The notes under the pieces are model-generated. The model was given only the letters and a program-made list of their open reading frames with translations. It was not told the origin of the DNA and did no database searches. From Tubulanus polymorphus (taxonomy: Eukaryota > Nemertea > Palaeonemertea > Tubulaniformes > Tubulanidae), in assembly GCF_964204645.1 (NCBI RefSeq), contig NC_134028.1, positions 25,268,153-25,332,152 on the forward strand: a stretch of DNA of 64,000 bases, in the 5' to 3' direction. The translations under genes and the position numbers were made by a program. This document shows, one piece after another, positions 28,396-39,225 of the stretch; position 1 is the first letter of the stretch; every line of letters begins with the position of its first letter.

Positions 28396-30180
28396 TGACA
28401 ACTTGGCCAAAGAAAGCGGTATGGAAATCAGGAGCAGTCCCAAAATGAAATAGGTTTTAAAAAATTTCAATTCTAGATTACTCTTAATCGTAAAACGTTT
28501 CACTGAATTCCCGACAGCGGCCAATAGTCCAAACGTCGAAATAATAAGTCCAAGGAAACATTTCGAAATGTTTCTATACTTATTTTGTGATTTTATATCA
28601 TCTTTACAACGCGAGTGCCCGGTCAATGTTCATCTGCTTAAGCGTTATAGCATGTTGATATTCAAAGACGGATGTTTTTAGACTCGACAGTCATTTCTCT
28701 GGCGACCGTTGATTTGATTGAACAACTCTCATAATCTGCAATAATAGAACGTGTTCATTATACGGCCACACTCATAATTCATATTGTTTCGACTGCGCAA
28801 TCATTGCCGATGATCAAGCTTTCCAACTGAACGCTAATCAACTTATCTCCGCGGAGTTACATATTCACTAAATCTTTATCCAGTTACGACTGTGTAATGA
28901 CTCTGTGATAACGCCATAAATTAATAACTCGGCCGCAGTGTTGATTTCAACGCGACCGCCAGGCTCTGTCCCGGGGGCATACAACTTCGCTAAAACTAGT
29001 TACTAAATGCGATATGTAATAATTCGCCCGGGGATTTTGCCAGTCTCGGCTCGGTTATTGGTTAGCACTGTCGGGGGACTAATGAAATTAATTAAAAGGG
29101 TAATTTTCCAGAGCTTGTTCACGCTTCGTAATTAGGGTTAATTAGGGCGTTCTGCGATTATATCTTTATCTTTAATCGTAATCTTTTTCCAGCACCGATG
29201 CGCCGGTTTATGGTAGTTATTTTGGGTTGCCGGAACAGGCCATAAGGACTTTATCCAATTGTCAAAACTAAACTTATATTCAAACCATATTTGCATGATC
29301 TACCTATCGTCTTGCAACCTTTTGTGCCAGTTAAGAAGTAGTTAACAGATTATAAACGCACTCAAAGCTACACCAAGCTAATGTCTAACGAGACCTAGTC
29401 ATTATAAGCTATATACCTTCGATTAATTTGATTCGGCAAAAAATAGTCTGGTTAAACTACGTATATAAATTCCTGAAAGCAGCTTTTGAACCTCGACTAT
29501 GTATCCCCCTCTTAATTCCCTAAATCATTAGATTATTATCATCATTGCTATAATCATGGGTTGCCATCATATTTCGTGCTTTATCATTGCGTGATATATA
29601 TTTGTAAACTATACTGCGGTCAAAGTTACAATAAAATGAAATCCAACAGTATTTACTGATAGCGAGTTTTGGGACGCACGCCATAACAAAACGTTGTTGA
29701 ATTCAAGCGCGTATTGGCTTTTGTGTAGCTGACTAAACAATGGCACTTAATCAACCGTTCACAATAACTGAACTCACACCGGAACTGCGAATACGTGCAC
29801 AATATATCCCTCATGAAAATTTAAATCTTTCAAGTTTTTCGAGTTCAGTTCTAACGTTTATACTGTTGTTGTATGTACATGCGATTTTTCAAGTTTTCCT
29901 GACATAAGAGCAAACTCCCACAGGCAGTTTCGATGTGCAGTGAATACGACATGAAGCTGTGTAAGTTCCCCTCGTACGTTGCGGCCAATTAGTGGACTTG
30001 TTCTATTGGTCTCAATGCAGACGACGTATGGAACACGGATCGCAGGCTCGTGTGCGTTTGGCTTAATGAAGCCCCGCACACGCGCGCTGCCCGTTCCTCT
30101 TACCGTATGGGGATATTCATGTGCAGCTTTAAAGCATCCATCCAAAATCTGGATATTCAAATGATAATTTCGAGCGCACC
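28396..30180. other. Gene-free stretch with TAAT-rich block
   Basis: Around 28900-29190 there are clustered homeodomain-like cores (aaattaataactcgg, taatgaaattaattaaaagg, gtaattagggttaattaggg). A minus-strand frame at 28351-28626 has two hydrophobic segments but no ATG, no clear splice sites, and runs into a repeat, so it is not called. Confidence 0.35.
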
Positions 30181-30184
30181 AGTT

Positions 30185-30240
30185 CCCCTGGGTGTGCTTT
30201 GAGCTTTAGCAAACTCGGGTTCGATACCCGATGAGTGCAC
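30185..30240 (+). repeat. tRNA-like 3' half (SINE fragment)
   Basis: A perfect T-arm pattern, cggg-ttcgata-cccg, within actcgggttcgatacccgat. No D-arm or acceptor stem closes it, so it is probably a SINE or tRNA pseudogene fragment. Confidence 0.4.
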
Positions 30241-30380
30241 GTATATTCACTTCTTAATAATTACATACACTTCGCTAACTTCCTGACCATGTTTTTACGC
30301 ATCTGGCTGCAACGAAAAAACCCAGGAGATAAATTGTAACACAATATCGTTGATTAAATTCGTTAGTAAGTATGCACAAG

Positions 30381-31148
30381 TGGCCCACTATATTTCCCTG
30401 CGGTATAACCTCCTCCCGTCTTGCAGTAGGGCCCAGTATATTTCCCTGCGGTATAACCCCCTCCCGCCTCGCTGTAGGGCCCAGTATATTTCCCTGCGGT
30501 ATAACCCCCTCCCGCCTCGCTGTAGGGCTCAGTATATTTCCCTGCGGTATAACCCCCTCCCGCCTCGCTGTAGGGCCCAGTATATTTCCCTGCGGTATAA
30601 CCCCCTCCCGCCTCGCTGTAGGGCCCAGTATATTTCCCGGCGGTATAACCCCCTCCCGCCTCGCTGTAGGGCTCAGTATATTTCCCTGCGGTATAACCTC
30701 CTCCCGTCTTGCAGTAGGGCCCAGTATATTTCCCGGCGGTATAAACCCCTCCCGTCTTGCAGTAGGGCCCAGTATATTTCCCGGCGGTATAAACCCCTCC
30801 CGTCTTGCAGTAGGGCCCAGTATATTTCCCTGCGGTATAAACCCCTCCCGTCTTGCAGTAGGGCCCAGTATATTTCCCGGCGGTATAAACCCCTCCCGTC
30901 TTGCAATAGGGCCCAGTATATTTCCCTGAGGTATAAACCCCTCCCGTCTTGCAGTAGGGCCCAGTATATTTCCCTGAGGTATAAACCCCTCCCGTCTTGC
31001 AGTAGGGCCCAGTATATTTCCCTGCGGTATAACCCCCTCCCGTCTTGCAGTAGGGCCCAGTATATTTCCCTGCGGTATAAACCCCTCCCGTCTTGCAGTA
31101 GGGCCCAGTATATTTCCCGGCGGTATAAACCCCTCCCGTCTTGCTGTA
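30381..31148. repeat. 48-bp minisatellite, 16 units
   Basis: Units begin gggcccagtatatttccctg and recur every 48 bp from 30381 (first unit slightly diverged) to 31148, exactly 768 bp. Two main variants differ at gcctcgctgta against gtcttgcagta, with further switches ccctgcgg, cccggcgg and ccctgagg that appear in blocks, as expected from unequal exchange. Since 48 is divisible by three, both strands stay open (313 codons on minus, 287 on plus) with 16-residue repeats. I see no start context, signal or splice evidence making either real. Each unit juxtaposes a tata-type string and a C-rich ccctcccg block. Confidence 0.97.
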
Positions 31149-32047
31149 GACAGATATTGTCCCTGTTTCTTGCTGGTAAACTGACTGGTGTGGATAATCT
31201 TCTCTGTGTGTAGCACCGATAGTTTAAACTCTTATCGTGTATGATTAGACCGGTGACGATATATCAATTATAGATTATATGAAAGCTTTCTCCCTCAGGT
31301 GTCATCGGTTTTTATTTATATTCCGATATTGCACGACGTAGGTTGTATATATCCAAAATATATATATATATTTATATTCCTGCTATATAAAGCAGTAGTG
31401 AAGTGATCCGACAAGAAATAAAGCGAGGGGCGAGGTAAGAAGTTGTTATCGGTGGAGAGGCAGTGATAGATTGTACAGGAGGGATATGGAGAAAAAAAGA
31501 AAAGAGATGAAAATGAGGGTGAATCTTGAGGAAGACGACTATCAGGTTTAGCGCAAGGAACTTTTGTTTGTCATTCTAAATGTGCGTTTTTCTGCGTTGA
31601 TGACGTAGTGAACGTACGACATGCTGCCACTTGAATTAAGCACATAAAATATACATACATAAAACATTTTTTAACGGTTTTTACGGCGTCAAAAAGAGAA
31701 CAAAAACTGAAGGATTAGAATAAGAAGGAGTGAGTGGTGTATGAGATAGAGAAAGAGAGAGTGCATCGATACACATGAACACATGATGATTATCAACGCT
31801 GTGAATTTTCCGACTGAAATGACAGTCGAATTTATCGGTTTGTATCACGCTGATTGGTTTATGTCGACCGCTGAGTCGTTAGAAAAACAGAATCATCGCT
31901 TCACGCTGAGTTTATTCGCTGACATGAGAAATCTCTTAGTTCGAATAAAATGCTCGGCATCGTAAGGTCTCGTTAACCCACTCCCCGCTGCTATGGGCTC
32001 TCTTATCGCTGTCGCAGTGAATGAATCGTAATTTGTGACTTGCGTTT
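31149..32047. other. No gene seen
   Basis: Includes a short TA-rich run near 31357-31372 and purine-rich low-complexity sequence at 31480-31520 and 31745-31765. No supported gene. Confidence 0.45.
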
Positions 32048-32275
32048 TTAGGCTTGTCCAATGCGCGTGACGTAGAGAAACACGGAAACAAGAAACAGAA
32101 ACATGTTTTCGGGCGTTAATTCCTTGTGTCGAAACGAGAAACTCGGGAACAACATTTTCGACATCAAACATGTTTATCTGTTTACATGTTTATGTGTTTC
32201 AGTGTTCCAGAGTTTAAGTGTTTCAGTGTTCCAGTGTTTCAGTGCTTCAGTGTTTCCGTGCGTTGGACTTGAAGC
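32048..32275. mobile_element. Foldback element with expanded right arm
   Basis: The left arm (ttaggcttgtccaatgcgcg, then gagaaacacggaaacaagaa, aacatgttt) is matched in reverse by the right arm (aaacatgtttatctgtttac, tgtttcagtg repeats, ccgtgcgttggacttga). The right arm holds about six tgtttcagtg/tgttccagtg decamers, a local tandem expansion. Non-coding. Confidence 0.5.
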
Positions 32276-32469
32276 TAGTAAACCTAGACGGACTGAGACT
32301 GGTATACCTAAATGAAAATCTGTCAAATCAGTTCAAATTCAATCAACTTTCAAAATGGATTTTTAGACTGCTGGATCTATCAGTGTTTGGCAGTTTTCCT
32401 TGCTTGATAGTCGATTGAAGAAAAAGGTTTATTCGATTTTAATGTGTTGAAATGTACAGGAAATCGAAG

Positions 32470-32560
32470 CGAGGAATTAAACCGATTAACTACTAGCGAA
32501 CATAATAGGACCTTACATGCCACAGGAAGAATACTCGATTACCGCAGTCGCCTCGAAGGT
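32470..32560 (-). repeat. Dispersed repeat family copy, diverged
   Basis: gattaactactagcgaacat, then cttacatgccacaggaagaa and tactcgattaccgcagtcg parallel the inverted family core (actactagcgaacc, cttgccacaag, gaatcctcgattgccacagtcg). Confidence 0.45.
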
Positions 32561-34033
32561 CCCATCGATTTCGCGATCGTTATTCATACATGTTTTACTT
32601 ACAACATTACGAAAATCTCCGATGTTTCATACGAAATCAGATGAAACCGAAGTTTGCGACTTTCATTAGAGTTTGATGAGCTATTACAAGGTTCACGACG
32701 TACAATAACATTTCGCCACGAGGTTTTTATCGAAGGATTCTATGTAATATTTCGCACTTATCGCCCAAAAAGTCTCATCGTAAATTCCGGTGCTTTTACG
32801 AGACGTGGACTGATGAATATTTAATAGGCCTGTGGGGGTGATTATCTACCAGCCGTGTTAAGGTTTCGCTGACACTAGAGAAGTCGTATTTTATACAAAT
32901 ATCGTTAATAGTTCCACAGGAACCGATCAAGGTGTACAGCTGAGAAAGTCGATCACGAAGGTGTCGAGAAATCCCTGCAGAAATCCCGCCGTCCCGCGCG
33001 CCTCAGTGCATTGTTTAAACCGTCACGTGCTGCCACCTATTCCTAACGTGTTCACCCAATCTGTCACAATCGTCATCTAGTCCTAAGACCATTTTGAAAC
33101 CTAAATATTGGCGGCTTTTTCAACCGCAAAAAATTGGGTTTACGGTTTAGTCGGTCTATAGGTTAAGACAGGGTGAGCTAGGGTAGGTTATGCTTTCTAA
33201 TAGAGTAGGTAAGGATAAGGCTATAAGTAGTGTATAAAAAGTAACGGTGCTAGCATTTTCGCATCTCAACTATCTTGGGTAAGGGTAATTAGAATTTTCT
33301 AAGTAGGCTACGGAGGATTCGTGCATGCGCATCGTGATGATCGACAAACTCGTCAGCGTCTCGATTTGTCATCGAAGCCGTAAGGTGGCGCCACCTAAAT
33401 TGATTTTAGGCGATCGTAAGATCAGTTCAGTAAGCGCATCAAGCGCGGAAGTGATCATACAGCCGTCCATAAGAGCTCAGTTTCTCGTCTGCAGCGGTTA
33501 CAACTACGGCGCGTCATGGTATCGGTTTTTGTGGAATAAAGAATAGAGATGTCTGTCCTGAATAGCGGAGTATTTAAAAGCAAAATAACCTTGTGTTTCA
33601 TCAGAGAAGAAATTCTTCGACAAAAATAATGTACTTTATCCGGCTGACACGCGGATGCACGATGTGCGCATCTGAATATCGGGTATAAAATTCAGTATCA
33701 AATACAAACATCTTACATCAGAAACTCGTTATTCGAAAATTCGATTTACTATAACGCGAATACTTGATACATTAAAGAGCTCCGAGAGTAGATACTTAAT
33801 CCTGTGCAGCCGAGATTTTACGCTGCTGAGCAGATGTCTGGTTTCTGGGTTTTTCAGATACTACAACATCTCTTCACGAACGACGAGTGTAGCTGTATCG
33901 GATAGCGTTTATATTTCTGGCGGTGGCTCGAAAGACGAATTGTTTAGTAAGGAGGATCAAAGAAGGGGGCAAACATTTGGTTTGGATTTGTTAAGTATAC
34001 CTTAAGTATATGTGTTTGATTAAGTATCCCTGA
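32561..34033. other. No gene seen
   Basis: No supported exon or RNA gene. A frame at 33325-33546 lacks recognisable features. Confidence 0.45.
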
Positions 34034-34130
34034 CACAACCACCGCACCTGCCGGGAGAGAAACAGAGGGTTTGATTTTAAAATTGGAAATCGAAGGATAG
34101 ATACAGTTTGTGTGATCAGAATTTTCTGTT
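34034..34130 (+). repeat. Dispersed repeat (related to 4463-4560)
   Basis: cctgccgggagagaaacaga, gggtttgattttaaaattgg, aaatcga and cagtttgtgtgatcag align with 46077-46165 and with the left flank of the Ngaro element. Confidence 0.45.
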
Positions 34131-34965
34131 TATCGAAGTATGTAAATTGGAAATTTCGGCTCCGGTTTATCTAAAGAATATTCCAACCAGTCTGAAACGA
34201 CAAAGACCTTGCATACATCGGCGTGTGCGCGAAGGTTTAGATGACGTACGGAAAGCGCATTTTAGTCTTTCTGCAAAAATGTCTTTTGTTGAGCAATAAA
34301 CTTTTGAATTGAAATGAATCTTCATTCGTCTGTCGTTCGCTTTTTAAGCAGCTGAAAAGAACTACTGAAGTTCCATCTCTCGATTCATATTATAACGTCT
34401 GTCATACTGTTGAGTTTATGACGACTAGAATATTCCCCTCGCTTCGCGATGCATTACGGCAGATTACTCAGTCAGTGTCTGCGGCTCGGCGCGCACTTGC
34501 ACCGAGCAGAATGTCATTTTCCGCCGCATTTTACGGCAGACCTGATAAAACGACGGTACTGTAAAGACTGCGGTAGTTTCAGACTTGATAATTGCTTGGT
34601 GTGACGCCTCGGGGTTCGCCTTATATCTGTTTTGCGGTCAGGTCTATTGATAGATCGGCCTCTTGTGATACATAGACTATCTGTACGTGTATTTTTGTCA
34701 ACACCGACTTATTAGATATGACTCGTTGCGTCATCATATTTCATCCGTATTCGCATTCTGAGCCATTTCTTCGTGTAGTAATAAATTCCAGATTCTTCGT
34801 GACAAAAAAGTTTTCCATCTCTGAGTTCGAATAAAAATGCTACCTATGAATTTGTTGCAAACATTTAATCTCATTTTGTGTGGAAGTTTTACAATACTTT
34901 TTGTCTTTGCAAATTCATTTAGAACTTTGCAAGTTGTGGTGAGGGGCCGGCATTAGGTTACTTCA

Positions 34966-35100
34966 GGGGCCTGTTGCACAGTCGTGACTTAAGTCCAAAA
35001 GTAGTCTTAAATCTTAAGACTGGTCTTAAGTTGTTAGATTGGCTATAGAACTAAGTTGGTCTTAGACTGGTCTTAAGTCTAAGACTATGCAACCGGCCCC
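34966..35100. mobile_element. Foldback element with ggggcctgttgcacagtcgt ends
   Basis: Inverted ends ggggcctgttgcacagtcgt and gactatgcaaccggcccc enclose nested acttaagtc/ggtcttaag inverted blocks, so that nearly the entire 135 bp can fold on itself. It belongs to the same family as 25365-25510. Confidence 0.7.
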
Positions 35101-35204
35101 AGGAGTCTAAATAATCAGTTGATCGGTTTGAATTTGAACTACAAGTTATTTTGACCAGCGTTAGAACGCATGTGAACCACACCGCCAGGACCCGATCCAC
35201 ATGT

Positions 35205-35275
35205 GAGATATAGAGTTAAAAATCCGTTCATTTTCAATGAGAACTCTTGGGTACATGTAGAACTGGGTCCTGTTG
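35205..35275. repeat. Fragment of the 35595 foldback family
   Basis: gttcattttcaatgagaact and gtagaactgggtcctg match the interior and right end of the intact copy at 35595-35706. Confidence 0.45.
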
Positions 35276-35594
35276 GGAACATTACGTCGTGATTTCATGC
35301 CAAGTATCAGTATTTATAATAATGATAATGATAATTTATTTCCACAATAAATTACAACATGCCTTAAAGATATACAAAAATATACAAGTATGGGACATTT
35401 TGATATAATGCGGAGGAGATTAGATGAAGCCAACAAAGGCATATAAAAAAGTTTCTAATCCCCCACACACTGATTCGCGCAACAGACGTACACACACAAA
35501 ATACCAACACACAGCGGGCAAACTTTGTAATCGAAGCTAACATCTACTTAGGAATTCAAACGCCGTCTAACGGTATGTTAAATGTAAAAAATCT

Positions 35595-35706
35595 GGGCCC
35601 GGTTCCACAGTTGTGAGTTAGAGTTAACTCGGAGTTAAAGTTAGTTCATTTTCAATGCTTTAACTATAGAGTCAAATTTAACTCAGGACTGCAGAACTGG
35701 GTCCTG
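35595..35706. mobile_element. Foldback element, gggcccggttccacag type
   Basis: 112 bp with imperfect inverted ends gggcccggttccacagttgt and ctgcagaactgggtcctg, and inner gagttaactcggagttaa facing tcaaatttaactcagg. The core attttcaatg is shared with copies at 16908, 35205 and 60055. Non-coding, MITE-like. Confidence 0.6.
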
Positions 35707-36324
35707 ATGTGCCTCGTAGGCCAAATCTTGGCAAATAAGTTGTCTATTGAAGTAATGGAACGATATTTAATAAAACTCACGATGAAGTAATCGTCCATGG
35801 ATCTTAAAAATCTAGTATTATTTGATATTTCATCCAGACGAAATAAAAGATATATGGTTTCCTGTGTGCGCCACCCACGATCGGTGCTCAATTTCAGCTT
35901 CTATAATAGCGAAGAAGAGTGATTATGAGTGCTGATATAATGATACACTGTGAATGGTTTAATGACACGGCTCATTGAGGCGAATCAGTGGAGGAGACTT
36001 ACATTTATAGCGGCTGCGATTCTTTTATCGATCTCTCTCTCTATTTCTGTTCACATCAACGAATCTTCAATCTGTCAACGGCCTTTGACTCTAGGGCGAT
36101 TATTAAACGCCTTCTGCAGATCGGGAAACCGCGCAATGAGTGGTAGAGGACTTTATCCACAATCGCCCTCAACTCGGCAGACATTATTGATGATTCAGGC
36201 TGATCATAATCATTGTTCGAAGAAATATGTGACGGGTGATTCATGGAATTACGAAATATCTAGAGTAGTATCCTCTAAAATGCGCCGGTACCGGTCCCAA
36301 CGTAACGATTAAGAAGTGATGGAG

Positions 36325-36405
36325 TGCGCACTTACCAGCGATCGAACCCGGGTTTTGTACGTAGAATGCGTACCGACCAATAAACCAATAGAACTATAAG
36401 GCGCG
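36325..36405 (-). repeat. tRNA-like sequence (pseudo-tRNA or SINE head)
   Basis: Read on the minus strand: an A-box-like tagttctattggttta, an anticodon-like stem gtacg/cgtac with loop cattcta, a B-box-like gggttcgatcgc, and acceptor-like ends gcgcctta and taagtgcgc that pair with one bulge. Position 33 of the loop is A rather than T and the T-stem has mismatches, so a working tRNA is unlikely. Confidence 0.35.
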
Positions 36406-39133
36406 TTCAAACTACTTTATTTGAAACGGTCTAAATTTGGCCCGTTCCAATTTATAAAGGACCGAGCGTTCACACTACGAAAAAGTCCGTCCCGAATTGT
36501 ACAGTTTTATTTTTAGACCGTTCTAATTTGGATCGACCTAAAAGACCGATCCAGGCCCGTTCCAAATTCCTAAAGTGTTAAACCCGTTGTTGAGGATCTA
36601 AAATATTTTTGTAACTTAAGTTTAAACCTGATCACAAGTCAAAGTCTTTCAAGTCGTTTTACTTGATAAAATGAAAGTGGTGAAGCGAAACATCTCGCGG
36701 GAGATTTATCAACCAATCATGAATTTAGAATCCGTTCGCGCGTCGAAATTAAGGGTCACCCCTACATCATTCACTTCTCAAAAGTGAATAACCACAAATA
36801 CACACGCACCGAAATTTTCCGTATAGGGAACCTTGATTGAAAGGGGACTCGGTTATATTGTTAACGACTCTTCTTTCAGCTCACACGAGTCGCTCCCTCT
36901 CCCTCTCTCCCTCCGCAACACTTCAGCTGATGATGCTATTACTGATACATTAGAGAAGAGCGTCGGTGATGAGAAAACTCAATAACATTTTGCCAATCAT
37001 TACAGAAAGACGTGAACGACGTTTCCCACCACACATCGGGGATTGCTAGTTACTGAAATCTACTAACAGTATCAGTGAACCGAGCTCTATTAACTGTCGG
37101 AACGTGACTAGCCGCCACTCGTCGGCTATCCGTCCATAATTTCATTCCTCTATTATAGCGCGCCTGTCGATCGAATTCGGCTGAAATAGTTTTTCAAGAA
37201 ATCGAACGAGATGTCCCTTAGATTATATCATATATTCAGTTAGTTAGCTAGCTTCGAAAATATGGAAATAGAAGTCTCCGAAGAACGCGTCTAGTGAGAA
37301 CATTTTGGCATTTAGATTTACGGTTTGCTATTGAGCCAGTTTCGATGTCAGTCTAACGCAAAATTGTTCTGTCATTATAAGTTGCGAACGTGTAAGAAGT
37401 TTGATTTGTAAACCTCACGAAGCATCGGGCGCCAGTAACGCAATTAGAGTCAAAATCAGTTCAGTCCTGAAGTCCGTTTCAGAAAAAACTTTAAGTTTAA
37501 TTATTCATTAAAACGTATAGTAATGAGAAGTGATTCGAAATTAGTTGATTTCGTATATTTCAACTCAGGGGCCAGTTTGATGTAGATTCATTTTTTATCA
37601 ATATTATTTGATTGTCCTTTGACAATTCGTCTAACGTAATTGATAAGATATACCAAAGCCTAAAAGCTGTACCAATGGGGTATATGCCATACAAATCCCC
37701 TAGAAATATTTAGGGAGGTTCCTATCATCCTTCTTCAGTCTAAAAGGTTCATGAAATAACGAAGAATTGAAATCACTTTGAGAGTTAAAATGATCGTGAA
37801 ACTCGGTCAATTTGTTCTTAAAACTGTGACATAGCTTTCGATATGCGTAAAGATAACGACACAGTTTAACAGCATATTTTGTTACTGACTCTGGTACTGA
37901 ATACTTTTTTGTTGTAATATTTGGAGTCGTATCCTTAATCTTGAAAATGTTCTCAAAAAAGAAAACAAAACTGAAGACTGTTAACTAACTAACTTAGCGC
38001 GAAGTCGTGTCATTTCACCGCCGCCAAATCCGGATTATTCCCCTAACAGAACCGATACGTGTTGAGAATCCCGGGCGCTATTTTACCGCAGCTCTCCTTA
38101 AAGATGTAATTGCATTTTCTGTCAAATAATTTTCATCTTATCCCGTGCGATATCCAGTCCGTTATACCGAACGTCTTAACCAAGCGATTTATTACTCTGT
38201 CGACTTGGCAGATGCTGCACCAAAACGAAGAAGTGTTATTGAATAATTGTAGTTCTTAAGTCCTGACGCGAATGTCTCCCCAATGTAACGTACCGAAGGC
38301 GATGTAGAAAAAAATGTACAGTCTTTGTTTGCGTTTCATTTACGGTGAAGAGATTGAATGAGAGACGACAGAATTATTGAATATTAATATCTGCTGTCGT
38401 AGGGTATCTACGTCTGTTCAGGGCGAAAGATATCCACAAAATTAGAAAAAAAGATATTTTCTGTGAATAAGTACCGGGACACGCCACCAGATGGCACAAC
38501 AATACAATGTAAGAAATCCTTCGATGATTGGGGGTTTAACCACGTTTTATAGTCTATGGTTTAAGTGGTATTCGGACACAGCAATTTACGGCGAACAATA
38601 TAAGGCCGTCTCAGGGCGAATAAAACAGACTCTCCGTGACCAACACCGTTTCCACGATACGTACCTTAAAGTAATTGAACAATGTTTTTTGTGATCGATT
38701 GAAAATTTGTATCTTTGCAAAATTATAAATTATAAATTCCACAACATAAGTCAATAACCCGATTCAGTTAAGAAATATCATTCATATCAGGGGTTGCGTA
38801 TAAACGCCTGTGCCCTATTTGCATGTTAATCACAAAACGGTCGGCTCCGTACCGCTCGCTAGATTTTCATACGTTCGTAGCAGCTCTCAACGACATCCGT
38901 TCGAGACGGCGTTCAAAGTGTTCACGAGAACCTATTTAAAATTCTCGACGTCGAATTCAGCCGTAGCGTCGCGATGACATCAATTTCCGATGACCTCACT
39001 TTCCGTGTAGAGAAATCGCGCGTAAAATACGTTTGCTGGCTGTCTGCGCGCTTGGCTCTTAATCGTTCTGACTACTTCATGTTCTAACGGGTGAGAATGA
39101 GTTCGCATTTAATGAAGACTCCATACGTTCGAT
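36406..39133. other. No gene seen
   Basis: At 36412-36580 the motifs ggcccgttccaa and agaccgttctaatttgg recur and may belong to a further short repeat. A pyrimidine-rich tract lies at 36893-36915. No gene could be supported. Confidence 0.4.
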
Positions 39134-39225
39134 TGTGGCAATCGAGGATTCCCCTTGTGGCAAGCGAGCATCCATCAGGTGGCAATGAACGATGCCGGAT
39201 TTATTCTTACCAGATTCAGTTAAAA
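39134..39225 (+). repeat. Dispersed repeat family copy
   Basis: tgtggcaatcgaggattccc, cttgtggcaagcgagcatcc, acgatgccggattt and a following cagattcagtt match the copy at 13011-13118 with few changes. Confidence 0.65.

Noticed and set aside
28351-28626. 91-codon minus frame with two membrane-like segments
   Set aside because: It begins at a non-ATG codon after a stop, has no clear acceptor, and its end lies in a dispersed repeat.
30275-31216. 313-codon minus and 287-codon plus open frames over the 48-bp repeat
   Set aside because: Openness follows from a 48-bp unit lacking stops in several frames. There is no start context, signal peptide or splice support on either strand.
33385-33410. ggtggcgccacc palindrome as another A-repeat relic
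   Set aside because: Only the 12-bp palindrome is shared with the relic at 50005; the flanking A-repeat words are missing.
35950-36312. 120-codon frame starting with a hydrophobic segment
   Set aside because: The hydrophobic part is a short ctctct-rich simple sequence, and the remainder is not recognisable.
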